Shown here one piece after another: positions 8,036-18,004 of a stretch of 64,000 nucleotides of DNA. The notes beneath the pieces were generated by a model. It was not told the DNA's origin and ran no database searches. It saw only the letters and a list, made by a program, of their open reading frames with translations. The DNA is from Flavobacterium sp. 90 (GTDB lineage: Bacteria > Bacteroidota > Bacteroidia > Flavobacteriales > Flavobacteriaceae). Position numbers and translations under genes: made by a program. The stretch is taken from NCBI RefSeq assembly GCF_004339525.1, contig NZ_SMGE01000001.1, positions 5,704,001 through 5,768,000 on the forward strand. The letters run 5' to 3'. The stretch's first letter is position 1. The number at the start of each line of letters is the position of its first letter.

Positions 8036-8063
8036 AAATTAAATAATTAGGTTAAGGATAGAT

Positions 8064-8660
8064 TTATTTAGTGCATTTTGGTAACGAACATCCATAAGCT
8101 CTAAGAGCTAAAGCATCAAATGAAGGGGAATGATTTTGTTTCAGCAAAGCCTCAATTGCCTGTTGGGCATAATTGCTGTCGGCATTGGTGCAATACCTTG
8201 TTTTATTATAATTTCCGCGGTAATATAAATTTTGAGAATCATCGAGAAGAACTGCTTGAGGAGTCGAAAAAACGCCACAACTCTTTGCCATTCCTTCATC
8301 AAAATAAACGGGAATATTAGCGTCAAATTTTTTCTGGATTTCTTCGATTGTAAAACTCTTCTGCTTGTTGAGAACCACAATTTTAAAGTTGATACGATCT
8401 CCGTATTTCTTAATCAATCCGCTTACATGAGGTATATTAAAGCGGGAACATGGGCAGTCAGGATTAAAGAAATGAATAAAAACCGGTCTGTGATCTGTTG
8501 TGCAGCATTTTAGATCAATTTTACTTCCCATGGCTATCTCATGATAATCACGAGGAATTGGCGTTGGTAAACTATATTTAAATTCGTTTTGCCAAAACAA
8601 GAAAGAAATTGCAACAAGTAATAATGAAAACCATAAGACTAAAAGTATTTTTTTCTTCAT
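8064..8660 (-). CDS. Membrane-anchored thioredoxin-fold protein with CPC motif
   Basis: An N-terminal membrane segment (about residues 5-23) anchors a periplasmic domain. The domain has the thioredoxin-fold order: strand FIHFFNPDC, redox motif Cys69-Pro-Cys71, NFKIVVLNKQ, and FSTPQAVLL with the cis-proline. The active site is CPC and not the usual CxxC, so the reaction may be disulfide isomerisation or reductase activity with altered potential. Extra cysteines lie at 52-53 and at the C-terminus (YGCSLPKC). It starts a leftward group with the membrane sensor 28 nt downstream, which hints at a redox signal. Confidence 0.7.
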   Translation of the reverse strand: MKKKILLVLWFSLLLVAISFLFWQNEFKYSLPTPIPRDYHEIAMGSKIDLKCCTTDHRPVFIHFFNPDCPCSRFNIPHVSGLIKKYGDRINFKIVVLNKQKSFTIEEIQKKFDANIPVYFDEGMAKSCGVFSTPQAVLLDDSQNLYYRGNYNKTRYCTNADSNYAQQAIEALLKQNHSPSFDALALRAYGCSLPKCTK

Positions 8661-9136
8661 AAATTGATTATTTTCTTAGTGAGGGAATAAAAAAAGATAA
8701 ACACTTGTTAACGCAATTACTTGCAAAATTAAGAGTTTTGATTAAAAAAGGGCGCCAATTCTCATGTCTGAACAATTTATGAATTAAAAATATAGGTTTT
8801 TTTGTATCAAAAATTATATTTTGTTTAACCTTATCAATGTTACAAATAAAATCGATAAAGTGCAACATAAATAAGATAAAATACTTTAAATAGTAATATT
8901 GAAAGATTTTTCTGTAATTATAAATAGGTAATTATACTCAAATAAAAAGTAAAAACTTACAAAACAAGAGAAAAACAGAAAAAAATGACGTTTTTTTTAC
9001 TATTTTTAAATCCAAAAAAAGAGCTGCAAAAAAACTTTTTTTTTAGCAACATTAAACCATTGTTAATTACAATAGTCTAACGGATGTATTAATTAAAAAA
9101 CTTGTACATACAAGTGTTAAATAAAAGCTAAGCGCT
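8661..9136. other. AT-rich spacer between divergent transcription units
   Basis: About 475 bp with poly-A/T tracts and no convincing gene. It must hold the promoter of the thioredoxin-fold gene on the reverse strand; I could not place its -7 box with confidence. Confidence 0.5.
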
Positions 9137-9165
9137 TTTGTTTTCAGTACAAAAAGTTAAATTTG
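9137..9165 (+). promoter_or_regulatory. Bacteroidota-type promoter of the RND efflux operon
   Basis: TTTG at 9137-9140, 17 nt, then TAAATTTG at 9158-9165 match the TTTG/TAnnTTTG consensus. The start codon is about 45 nt downstream. An AAGCGCTT palindrome sits immediately upstream of the -33 element. Confidence 0.5.
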
Positions 9166-9210
9166 TAAGCTTACTAAAAACACAGACCAAAACACATTCA
9201 CCCTAATTTT

Positions 9211-10272
9211 ATGAAAGTAAAAAACCTGATTTACGCCCTTCTAATTATCGTTTTAGGAGGTTTTATTGCCTACAGAGTGGTATCTAACAAAAGTAAAAAC
9301 GACGAATCTAAAAAATTTGGTGATAAAGATACTCCAACAACTGTAACGGGAATTGTAGTAAACACTTCTACTTTTGATAATAATCTATCATTATCAGGAT
9401 CAATTGAAGCAAATGAACAAATTGAAATCCGCAGTGAAGTTTCAGGAATTGTTGAAGGTATTTACTTTAATGAAGGTAGTTATGTAAACAAAGGTCAGGT
9501 ACTTTTTAAAGTAAATGATATCGAACTAAAAGCCCAATTAAGACAAGCGGTTACCAAAGAAGGTTTGGCTGCTGAGAATGAAAGAAGAGCTAAATTACTA
9601 CTTCAAAAAGAAGCGATAAGTCAGGAAGAATTTGATGTTGCAAAAGCAGATCTCGCATCCTCTCAGGCGCAAAGCCAATTGATAAGAGCTCAAATCGCTA
9701 AAACTTCTGTTAAGGCTCCGTTTTCAGGAAAAATTGGTTTGCGTTCAATCTCACCGGGAACTTATATTACTCCAACTATTTTGGTCGCAAAATTAGTTAA
9801 TACAGGAAAATTGAAGATTACATTTTCTATTCCTGAAAAATATGCATCACAAGTAAAATCAGGATCAACAATAGATTTTTCGGTTTCCGGATCTGATAAA
9901 GTTTATTCGGCAAAAATTTATGCAATCGAGCCGGAAGTAGCCGTTGCAACACGTACTTTGCAAGTTCGCGCTATTGCTGATAATATCGACGGAAAACTTT
10001 TCCCCGGAACATTTGCCGATGTAAAATTACCGTTAAACATTATAAAAGATGCGATCGTAGTTCCTTCTGAAGCTATTGTACCAATACAAGATGGTAAAAA
10101 AGTATTTATCGCTAATATGGGCAAAGCCAAAGAAATTAAGGTTGACGCAACGACAAGAACAGATGCTTCTATTTTGATTTTGTCAGGATTAAAAGCGGGA
10201 GACACATTAATTACTAGTGGCGTTATGTCATTAAAAGATGAAGCCCCAATAAAAGTTGTAGTAAAAAAATAG
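9211..10272 (+). CDS. RND efflux periplasmic adaptor (membrane fusion protein)
   Basis: The 353-residue protein is anchored by an N-terminal hydrophobic segment (residues 5-22) with no lipobox cysteine. The biotinyl-lipoyl halves are visible (IEIRSEVSGIVEGIYFNEGSYVNKGQVLFKV and APFSGKIGLRSISPGTYI), split by a helical hairpin at about 105-165. A beta-barrel domain follows, with LQVRAIADN and LFPGTFADVKL. The adaptor links the inner-membrane pump to the outer-membrane channel encoded downstream. It is the first gene of a three-gene operon. No local regulator is adjacent, so the substrate cannot be deduced; multidrug efflux is likely. Confidence 0.93.
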   Translation: MKVKNLIYALLIIVLGGFIAYRVVSNKSKNDESKKFGDKDTPTTVTGIVVNTSTFDNNLSLSGSIEANEQIEIRSEVSGIVEGIYFNEGSYVNKGQVLFKVNDIELKAQLRQAVTKEGLAAENERRAKLLLQKEAISQEEFDVAKADLASSQAQSQLIRAQIAKTSVKAPFSGKIGLRSISPGTYITPTILVAKLVNTGKLKITFSIPEKYASQVKSGSTIDFSVSGSDKVYSAKIYAIEPEVAVATRTLQVRAIADNIDGKLFPGTFADVKLPLNIIKDAIVVPSEAIVPIQDGKKVFIANMGKAKEIKVDATTRTDASILILSGLKAGDTLITSGVMSLKDEAPIKVVVKK

Positions 10273-10376
10273 TTTTTTTTGAGTTATGAGTTTTGAATTA
10301 TGAATTTAGAAAATCTATTTTCTTTATTCTATAATCTAAATATCTGCACTCAAAAATCTAAAATCTAAAATCTCAC

Positions 10377-13300
10377 ATGAGTTTATCAACCACAAGTATA
10401 AGAAGACCCGTTTTAACGATTGTACTGAATCTTTTAATTATTTTATTCGGTTTCATTGGTTATACGTTTTTGGGTGTTCGTGAATTTCCTTCTATTGATC
10501 CGGCACAGGTTTCTATCAGAACCAATTATACGGGAGCCAATTCTGATATTATCGAATCACAAATTACAGAACCTCTTGAAAAAGCTGTAAATGCCATTGA
10601 CGGAATTCGAAATATTACATCATCAAGCAATCAGGGAAGCAGTAATATCACTATTGAGTTTAACTTAGATAAAAACCTTGAAGAAGCCGCAAATGACGTT
10701 CGTGACAAGGTTTCGCAAGCTGTTAGGAGTTTACCGCAGGATATAGACGCTCCGCCGGTAGTTTCTAAAGCCGATGCTGATAGTGAATCTATTATTTCGA
10801 TGACAGTTCAGAGTGATACTAGAAGCTCTTTAGAGTTAAGTGATTATGCTGAAAATGTTATTTCGCAACGTCTGGAAACGATTCCGGGAGTGAGCGGTGT
10901 TCAAATTTGGGGACAAAAACGTTACGCTATGCGTTTGTGGATTGATCCCGTAAAATTAAATGCCTACAATTGTACGGTTTCTGACGTTAGAGATGCCTTG
11001 AACGCGCAAAACGTAGAATTGCCATCGGGAAAATTAACTGGTAACAATACCGAATTGACCGTAAAAACAATTGGAAATCTTTCTAAACCCGAAGAATTCA
11101 ATAATATTATCATTCGTACCGATGGAGATAAAATTGTTCGTTTGAGCGATGTTGGTGGCGCTGAATTAGGTCCTGAAAACATTGAAACTTCGTTAACATC
11201 ATCAGGACTTCCAATGATTGGTTTGGCTATCGTGCCAATGCCCGGAGCCAATTACCTCGATATTTCAAAAGAGTTTTATAAAAAATATGACGCTTTAAAG
11301 AAAGATCTTCCAAAGGATATCAAACTAAATATTGCACTTGACAATACACTTTTCGTAAAAAAATCAGTACTTGAAGTAGCAGAAACGTTAGGAATTTCGA
11401 TTATTCTGGTAATCATTATTATTTATTTGTTTTTTAGAGATTGGGCAATTGCATTCAGACCTTTAATTGATATTCCGGTTTCGTTAATTGCTACGTTTTT
11501 TATCATGTGGCTTTTCGGGTTCTCAATCAACGTATTGACCTTATTGGCAATTGTTTTAGCGACAGGTTTGGTTGTCGATGACGGAATTGTAGTTACCGAA
11601 AATATCTTTAAGAAAGTTGAAGAAGGAATGTCGCCAATCGAAGCGGCAATCAAAGGATCTAATGAAATTTTCTATGCCGTAATTTCGATTTCTGTTACAC
11701 TTGCAGCAGTATTTTTACCGGTAATTTTCTTAGAAGGTTTCGTAGGCCGACTCTTTCGGGAATTTGGTGTTGTAATTGGTGCTGCGGTATTAATTTCCGC
11801 CTTTGTTTCCTTGACTTTAACGCCAATGTTGAATGCTTATTTAATGAAAGGCGGAGAACAAAAAAAGTCGAAATTCTACGTTAAAACAGAGCCTTTTTTC
11901 GAAAGTTTAAATAGTGGTTATGCTGATGCTTTAGAGCGTTTCATGGCCAAAAAATGGATTAGTTTCCCGATCTTGATAGCGTGTTTTGGATTGATTTACT
12001 TATTCTTTACTATCCTTCCAAAAGAAACTGCACCATACGATGACCGTAGTTCTGTAACGATGCGTATGACAACTCCTGAGGGATCTTCTTATGAATATAC
12101 CAATCGTTTTATGCAGGAAATGTCAAAATTGGTTGATGATTCTATTCCGGAGAAAAAAGTAAGTTTAGTAATTACAGCCGGAGGTTCCGGAGGTTCTGCG
12201 ACCAATTCAGGTTTTATCAGACTTTCATTGAAAGAACCCGATGAAAGAAAACGATCTCAAAAAGATATTGCTGATAAATTAACCAAATGGACCAAAAAAT
12301 ATCCAAATGCTAAAACTTCTGTAATTCAGCAACCTACAATTGCTGTAAACAGACGTGGAGGTTTACCGATTCAGTATATTATTCAGGCTCCGACTTTTGA
12401 AAAACTAAGAGAAAAGATTCCGGTTTTCATGAATGAAGTTGGTAAAAGTGAAGTTTTCTCAACCACAGATGTCAACCTTAAATTTAATAAGCCTGAAATC
12501 AACGTAAGTATTGACCGTGCAAAAGCCGAGAGTTTAGGAATATCAATTATGGATATTGCCCAAACTTTACAACTTTCTTTAAGCGGACAACGTTTTGGTT
12601 ATTTTATTAAAAACGGAAAACAATATCAGGTAATTGGTCAGTTTGATCAAAAAGACCGATCTAAACCATTGGATTTAACCTCTATGTTTGTTAGAAACAA
12701 ATCAGGTCAGTTGATTCAGATGGATAATGTGGTAAAAGTGGAAGAACAAAGTAATCCGCCGCAATTGTATCACAATAACCGATATATGTCTGCAACAGTT
12801 TCGGCAGGTTTAGCTCCGGGGAAAAGTATTAGTGATGGTATTGAAGAAATGGACCGAATTAAAACTAAAGTTTTAGATCAAAGTTTCACAACCGATTTAA
12901 GTGGAGAATCACGAGATTTTGTCGAAAGTAGCTCTAATACTTCTTTTGCATTTGGACTGGCTTTATTATTGATCTTTTTGATTCTTGCAGCACAATTTGA
13001 GAGTTTTATAGACCCGCTTATTATCATATTAACTGTACCAATGGCGGTTGCGGGAGCATTATTCTCCTTATGGTTATTCAATCAAACCTGGAATATTTTT
13101 AGTCAGATTGGTACTGTAATGCTTATTGGTCTGGTTACCAAAAATGGTATTTTGATCGTCGAATTTGCGAATCAGTTACGAGAACAGGGAAAACCAAAAT
13201 TAGAAGCAATTCTGGAAGCATCAGAAGCACGTTTACGTCCAATTTTGATGACGAGTTTGGCAATTGCTTTAGGAGCTTTACCAATTGCAATGTCACTTGG

Positions 13301-13475
13301 AGCAGCATCTACAAGTAGAATTGGAATGGGAGTTGTAATCGTTGGAGGAACTATTTTCTCATTAGCATTAACCCTATTTGTAATTCCTGCTATTTATTTG
13401 ATGTGGTCTAAAGCCAGAAAACATTATCCGGAATTTGATCATATTGAAGAATATGAAAGAGATAGCAAAGTATAG
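10377..13475 (+). CDS. RND efflux pump, inner-membrane permease (HAE family)
   Basis: At 1032 residues this is a full RND transporter: TM1 near residues 10-30, a large periplasmic loop, a TM cluster, a second loop and a final TM cluster. The TM4 signature VVDDGIVVTENIFKKVEEG has the two acidic residues (about 400-401) of the proton relay in drug exporters of the AcrB type. PSIDPAQVSIRTNYTGA at the start of the first loop is typical of the hydrophobe/amphiphile exporter group. It uses proton import to push substrates through the adaptor and TolC-like channel. The 104-nt spacer before it contains short tandem TCTAAAA-like repeats. Confidence 0.95.
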   Translation: MSLSTTSIRRPVLTIVLNLLIILFGFIGYTFLGVREFPSIDPAQVSIRTNYTGANSDIIESQITEPLEKAVNAIDGIRNITSSSNQGSSNITIEFNLDKNLEEAANDVRDKVSQAVRSLPQDIDAPPVVSKADADSESIISMTVQSDTRSSLELSDYAENVISQRLETIPGVSGVQIWGQKRYAMRLWIDPVKLNAYNCTVSDVRDALNAQNVELPSGKLTGNNTELTVKTIGNLSKPEEFNNIIIRTDGDKIVRLSDVGGAELGPENIETSLTSSGLPMIGLAIVPMPGANYLDISKEFYKKYDALKKDLPKDIKLNIALDNTLFVKKSVLEVAETLGISIILVIIIIYLFFRDWAIAFRPLIDIPVSLIATFFIMWLFGFSINVLTLLAIVLATGLVVDDGIVVTENIFKKVEEGMSPIEAAIKGSNEIFYAVISISVTLAAVFLPVIFLEGFVGRLFREFGVVIGAAVLISAFVSLTLTPMLNAYLMKGGEQKKSKFYVKTEPFFESLNSGYADALERFMAKKWISFPILIACFGLIYLFFTILPKETAPYDDRSSVTMRMTTPEGSSYEYTNRFMQEMSKLVDDSIPEKKVSLVITAGGSGGSATNSGFIRLSLKEPDERKRSQKDIADKLTKWTKKYPNAKTSVIQQPTIAVNRRGGLPIQYIIQAPTFEKLREKIPVFMNEVGKSEVFSTTDVNLKFNKPEINVSIDRAKAESLGISIMDIAQTLQLSLSGQRFGYFIKNGKQYQVIGQFDQKDRSKPLDLTSMFVRNKSGQLIQMDNVVKVEEQSNPPQLYHNNRYMSATVSAGLAPGKSISDGIEEMDRIKTKVLDQSFTTDLSGESRDFVESSSNTSFAFGLALLLIFLILAAQFESFIDPLIIILTVPMAVAGALFSLWLFNQTWNIFSQIGTVMLIGLVTKNGILIVEFANQLREQGKPKLEAILEASEARLRPILMTSLAIALGALPIAMSLGAASTSRIGMGVVIVGGTIFSLALTLFVIPAIYLMWSKARKHYPEFDHIEEYERDSKV

Positions 13476-13502
13476 ATTCTAATTTTTTTGAAATAAAATA
13501 AA

Positions 13503-13541
13503 AGCTTTGAATTTTAAGTTAGTAAACTGAAATTCAAAGCT
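13503..13541. repeat. Intercistronic inverted repeat between pump and channel genes
   Basis: AGCTTTGAATTT (13503-13514) is complementary to AAATTCAAAGCT (13530-13541) with a 15-nt loop. There is no T-tract. It could stabilise or process the transcript between the pump and channel genes. Confidence 0.45.
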
Positions 13542-13554
13542 AATCCTTCATAAT

Positions 13555-14865
13555 ATGAAAACTAAGATAGTATTAAAAAGTCTCGTTTTATTTTTGTTTT
13601 GTATAGCAAAAAGTAATGCGCAAGAAGTTCTAACGATCGAAGATGCTATGAAAATAGCTCTGGAAAATAATTTTGAAATTAAGATTGCTAAGAACAACAC
13701 AAAAATTAGTGAGACAAATGTAACGGTTGGAAATGCTGGAATGCTGCCACAAGCCACTGCTTCTATCACGGACAATAACAGCGTTACAAACTCCTCTCAA
13801 ACACGTCAGGATGGAACTTCTACACAATTAAACAATGCCAAAAATAATAACCTAAATTATGGTGTAAGTTTAGGTTGGACTGTATTTGATGGTATGAAAA
13901 TGTTTGCCAAATTAGATCAATTAAAAGAGTTGCAAAAATTAGGCGATTCTGAATTGAAAAGAACGATTCTTGTAAAAATTGGTCAGGTAAATTCGGCTTA
14001 TTATGACTTAGTTCAGCAACAGCATCAATTATCTGCATTAGATACTACAATCGTAATTTCTAAGCAAAGATTGACATTGGCACAAAACCGTTTCAGTATT
14101 GGAAAAGCTTCAAAATTAGAGGTTTTAAATGCTCAGGTAGATTTAAATTCCGATCAGGTTGCTTTCTTGAGACAAAAGGAATCGTATGCAAATGCAAAGA
14201 TTTTATTGAATCAGTATTTAGCTCGTGATCCAAAAATAAATTTTACCGTAACTGATTTGGTTAAAGTAGATGACAAATTAGTTTTGGCAGATTTAATGGA
14301 TTTGGCGCAGAAACAAAACCCTGGTTTAGAATCTCAAATCATCAACAAACGAATTGCCGAATTAGAACTTAAACAAATAAAAGCAGATCGTTATCCTGTT
14401 GTAAATCTGACATCTGGCTATAATTTTACAGAAAGTCAGTCTAGTTTAGGTTTTACAAGTTCAGCTTCTTCAAAAGGTTTTAATTATGGTTTTAATGCGA
14501 CTTTAAACATTTTTGACGGTTTTAACCAACACCGAAATGAAAAAGTAGCAAAACTGCAAATTGAGAACTCTCAGATCGCAATCGAACAACAAAACATGAT
14601 TTTGAATACACAATTAAGTACTGCTTTTCAAACCTATTTAACCAATCTTGAATTGATTGGTTTAGAAGAAGATAACGAAGCAATAGCAAAACAAAACCTT
14701 GATATTACGCTGGATAAATTTAGAATTGGAACCATTACAACACTTGATTTTAGAACAGCTCAGCTTAATTATGTTAACGCAAAAGTACGTTACAGCAACG
14801 CTCAATATGAAGCAAAATTATCTGAAATTGCTTTGAAAGAATTAGCTGGAAATATTAATTTTTAA
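13555..14865 (+). CDS. TolC family outer-membrane efflux protein
   Basis: The 436-residue protein begins with a signal peptide (MKTKIVLKSLVLFLFCIAKSNAQ) and has the two-fold repeated architecture of outer-membrane efflux proteins. Long helical stretches contain LGDSELKRTILVKIGQVNSAYYDLVQQQ and the repeat motif RFSIGKASKLEVLNAQVDL, matched later by KFRIGTITTLDFRTAQLNY. It forms the trimeric exit duct for the upstream RND pump and adaptor. The 79-nt spacer to the pump gene holds an inverted repeat, so channel expression may be tuned separately. Confidence 0.93.
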   Translation: MKTKIVLKSLVLFLFCIAKSNAQEVLTIEDAMKIALENNFEIKIAKNNTKISETNVTVGNAGMLPQATASITDNNSVTNSSQTRQDGTSTQLNNAKNNNLNYGVSLGWTVFDGMKMFAKLDQLKELQKLGDSELKRTILVKIGQVNSAYYDLVQQQHQLSALDTTIVISKQRLTLAQNRFSIGKASKLEVLNAQVDLNSDQVAFLRQKESYANAKILLNQYLARDPKINFTVTDLVKVDDKLVLADLMDLAQKQNPGLESQIINKRIAELELKQIKADRYPVVNLTSGYNFTESQSSLGFTSSASSKGFNYGFNATLNIFDGFNQHRNEKVAKLQIENSQIAIEQQNMILNTQLSTAFQTYLTNLELIGLEEDNEAIAKQNLDITLDKFRIGTITTLDFRTAQLNYVNAKVRYSNAQYEAKLSEIALKELAGNINF

Positions 14866-14893
14866 AGTATTTTTGTTTTCAAAACAAACTTAA

Positions 14894-15757
14894 ATGATCT
14901 CGTACAATACCAAAGAGTGGTTTACTTTTATATTCCATTTTCATAAATCAGATACTGTTAGAAAGTTGTTTCCGATAATGATTGCTATCGGATTTTACTC
15001 TGCACTTATCGGATATCTTGAAGTTTCCTATTTCAAAGTTGGTAAAAATGATTACATCCATAATATTCCAATAATGCATGGAATGTTAGGATTTGTAATT
15101 TCATTATTGCTTGTTTTTAGAACCAATACCGCTTATGATCGTTGGTGGGAAGGCCGTAAATTATGGGGCAGTCTTGTAAACAATAGTCGCAATCTGGCGA
15201 TTAAACTTTCAGCAATTCTAAAGGATGAAAATGATCGCAAATTCTTTAGAAAGTTCATTCCTGCTTACGCTTCAATTTTGCACAAACATCTTCATGATGA
15301 AGATACTGGTAAACAGCTTTTTGATGATGTAGATTTAGAAATTGATCATCATAAACATAAGCCAAATCAGATCAAGAGAATGATGTATCATAAAATCAAT
15401 GATTTATATGATTCAAAAAAAATCAGCGGAGAACAACTTATAATATTAAATGACGAATTACAAGCTTTTACAGATATCTGTGGCGCTTGTGAGCGAATAA
15501 AAAACACACCTATTCCCTACTCTTACAGTGCTTTTATAAAAAAATTCATTTTCTTTTATACCATGACATTGCCTTTTGGTTATTCTGTTAGTTTAGGATA
15601 TCTTGTTGCTCCGGTGGTTGTTTTTATCTTTTATGTTTTAGCCAGTTTAGAGCTAATTGCCGAAGAAATTGAAGATCCGTTTGGTAATGATGAGAACGAC
15701 TTACCAACGAAGAAGATTGCAGAAAACATCAAAAAACACATCGAAGAACTGATTTAA
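14894..15757 (+). CDS. Bestrophin-family anion channel (UPF0187)
   Basis: The 287-residue protein starts close to the channel gene and has the bacterial bestrophin pattern. It has WFTFIFHFHKSDTVRKLFP at the N-terminus, two hydrophobic segments, and the strongly conserved RTNTAYDRWWEGRKLWGSLV region at about residues 76-95. Near the end, FGYSVSLGYLVAPVVVFIFY precedes AEEIEDPFG. Bacterial homologues form pentameric ion channels in the inner membrane. The 28-nt gap to the upstream TolC-like gene suggests co-transcription with the efflux operon, but a functional link is not established. Confidence 0.9.
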   Translation: MISYNTKEWFTFIFHFHKSDTVRKLFPIMIAIGFYSALIGYLEVSYFKVGKNDYIHNIPIMHGMLGFVISLLLVFRTNTAYDRWWEGRKLWGSLVNNSRNLAIKLSAILKDENDRKFFRKFIPAYASILHKHLHDEDTGKQLFDDVDLEIDHHKHKPNQIKRMMYHKINDLYDSKKISGEQLIILNDELQAFTDICGACERIKNTPIPYSYSAFIKKFIFFYTMTLPFGYSVSLGYLVAPVVVFIFYVLASLELIAEEIEDPFGNDENDLPTKKIAENIKKHIEELI

Positions 15758-15817
15758 TTAAAAATAATTCTTAATTATATCCATATATTTTCTAATTTTT
15801 ATAAATTAGTAAGATAT

Positions 15818-18004
15818 ATGATAAACAAATACCTCTTTTTACTATTTATTCTATTTGCAAATTTAGGATTCAGTCAGTCTGAATGCTATAATTCAGATTT
15901 TTCAGAAGGAACTTTCTCTGGTTGGGAAGGTTATACAGGTACATACAATCGCCCTAAAAAAGATAAAGGTTTTAAAGAAACCAGACAAACAATCATCACT
16001 GAATCCACATTAGATCCAAGGACTGGTAATATGCTGGCTACACTACCGCCCGGAGAAAAATTTGCGGCTAAACTAGGAAATGAAAGCGCGGGCGCTGAGA
16101 CGGAAGTGCTAATTTATTCCATGAATGTTACACCGGAAAACAGCATTTTTTTATACAAATACGCTGTTGTCGTTGAAGACCCCGATCATACTCCAAAAGA
16201 ACAGCCTCAATTTAGTGTTACAATTACAGATGTAAATGGCCAAACTATTGATCCTTTATGTGGCGATTATAATGTCTATGCTGGTCAGCCTGATCAAAAT
16301 TTTAATACTTATGAATACATAGATCTTAAAACGCACCGCACAAGGATTGTAAAATGGACCGACTGGAAAACAGTTGGCGTGAACTTATCTGCTTATATTG
16401 GAACGACTGTAAAGATCGAATTCACTACAAAAGATTGTGCTTTAAAAGAGCACTTTGGTTATGCTTATATTTCAGCGAAGTGTAATAAATTAAAAGCCGA
16501 TTTAAAAGTATGTTCAAATACTCCAACCTTTGATTTAATTGCTCCATTTGGATTCAACAAATATCTTTGGACTTATTTAGGAAAACCAGTTGGTACAAAT
16601 TCATCAACTACATCTTTGCCCGTTGCAGATTATCCTAAAGGCGCAATTTTTGAATGTACAATGACAGCTTATAGTAATTCTAATCTTTGTGAATCAAAAA
16701 TTGAGATCATTCTAACAAAACCAACAAAAATTACTCCTCTATTTGAAGCAATAACATCTTGTAATACATCTCAAACTACGTTTAATCCAATAGTTTTTGA
16801 AAATCAGTCTATTACAACCGAAACAAATGTAAAATGGAATTGGGATTTTGGTGATGGATCAACTTCAATTGAAAAGTCTCCTAAACACGTTTATACAAAT
16901 TCCGGACGATATATTGTAAATCTTACAGCAACAAGTGAAAGCGGATGTACCTTTAATTCTAGCGAACCCATTTCGATCAATAATAATCCTATTTTAGAAC
17001 CTATTTTAAATCCGGACCAAAATTTCTGCAATCAAAATGCAACAATTGGCAGTATAAATGTTGGTAGCCAAAATCTAAAATGGTATAGTTCTTTAACATC
17101 AACAGAAGAATTAGCACTCTCAACCGCTTTGGTAGACAAAACAATATATTATGCTGCTGTATACGATAATGGATGCACAGGTAAACGAATCGGTTTTACT
17201 GCTTCAGTATCAAATTTTTCTCCTCCAACTGGCGATGCAATTCAATATTTCTGTACAATTAACAAACCGACAATTATCGATCTAGACGCAAAAGGCGATG
17301 GAATAAAATGGTTTAAAAACCCAACAGATAAGAACGCTTTAATTACATCAACAGCATTAACCAATGCTACTTATTATGCAGCACAAACGGATTTAAAGAC
17401 GGGATGCGAAAGTAAAGAGCGTCTGAAAGTTACTGTCGTTCTTGAAGATCCCGAAAATATTTTACCCGCAAGTTATACTAAGCAATTATGTTTAGACGAC
17501 GAATTGCTCATAAGTTCTTTAAAAGATAATAATACTGAAATGATTTTTTATAGTTCAGAAAATGCTACCATTCCTCTTTCAGAAAATACTCCTGTTAAAA
17601 ATGGTTCTACCTATTATGCTTCTATATCTGATTCTAAAACCAATTGTGAAAGCGCAAAAAGAGCTGCTATTTTAGTTTCTGTAGTTCCATGTCAATTAGT
17701 TGTTTTTAATTCAATTACAATTGACGGAAATGATTTAAACGATCACTTTGTTGTAAAAAATATAGAATTCTTTCCTGAGAATACAGTCGAAATTTATAAT
17801 CGTTTTGGTCAGTTAGTTTATCACACCGCAAAATATGGCGTAAATGAGAATTATTTTTATGGTGAAGCAAACGCCGGAGAAGTATTTCAAAAAAGCAAAA
17901 AACTACCAACCGGTTCTTATTTTTATGTAATAAATTTTAAAAAGAACATTTCATCAGAAAATAATTTGCAAAAAGGTTTTCTATATATCAGCAACAATGA
18001 ATAG
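15818..18004 (+). CDS. Secreted PKD-domain protein with type B T9SS sorting domain
   Basis: A signal peptide (MINKYLFLLFILFANLGFSQ) is followed by a lectin-like N-terminal region. A PKD domain at about 330-395 contains WNWDFGDGSTSIEKSPKHVY. Ig-like repeats with the WYSS and YYAA patterns follow. The last 100 residues are the gliding-motility type C-terminal domain: FNSITIDGNDLNDHFVVKNI, VEIYNRFGQLVY and LPTGSYFYVINF. This type B signal directs export through the type IX secretion system. The role is probably adhesion or glycan binding at the surface. The gene overlaps the next one, a PorP/SprF protein, by 8 nt, the usual pairing for type B substrates. Confidence 0.92.
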   Translation: MINKYLFLLFILFANLGFSQSECYNSDFSEGTFSGWEGYTGTYNRPKKDKGFKETRQTIITESTLDPRTGNMLATLPPGEKFAAKLGNESAGAETEVLIYSMNVTPENSIFLYKYAVVVEDPDHTPKEQPQFSVTITDVNGQTIDPLCGDYNVYAGQPDQNFNTYEYIDLKTHRTRIVKWTDWKTVGVNLSAYIGTTVKIEFTTKDCALKEHFGYAYISAKCNKLKADLKVCSNTPTFDLIAPFGFNKYLWTYLGKPVGTNSSTTSLPVADYPKGAIFECTMTAYSNSNLCESKIEIILTKPTKITPLFEAITSCNTSQTTFNPIVFENQSITTETNVKWNWDFGDGSTSIEKSPKHVYTNSGRYIVNLTATSESGCTFNSSEPISINNNPILEPILNPDQNFCNQNATIGSINVGSQNLKWYSSLTSTEELALSTALVDKTIYYAAVYDNGCTGKRIGFTASVSNFSPPTGDAIQYFCTINKPTIIDLDAKGDGIKWFKNPTDKNALITSTALTNATYYAAQTDLKTGCESKERLKVTVVLEDPENILPASYTKQLCLDDELLISSLKDNNTEMIFYSSENATIPLSENTPVKNGSTYYASISDSKTNCESAKRAAILVSVVPCQLVVFNSITIDGNDLNDHFVVKNIEFFPENTVEIYNRFGQLVYHTAKYGVNENYFYGEANAGEVFQKSKKLPTGSYFYVINFKKNISSENNLQKGFLYISNNE

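Noticed and set aside
8668..8868. 66-codon reverse frame upstream of the thioredoxin-fold gene
   Set aside because: It lies in an AT-rich promoter region and the composition is not gene-like.
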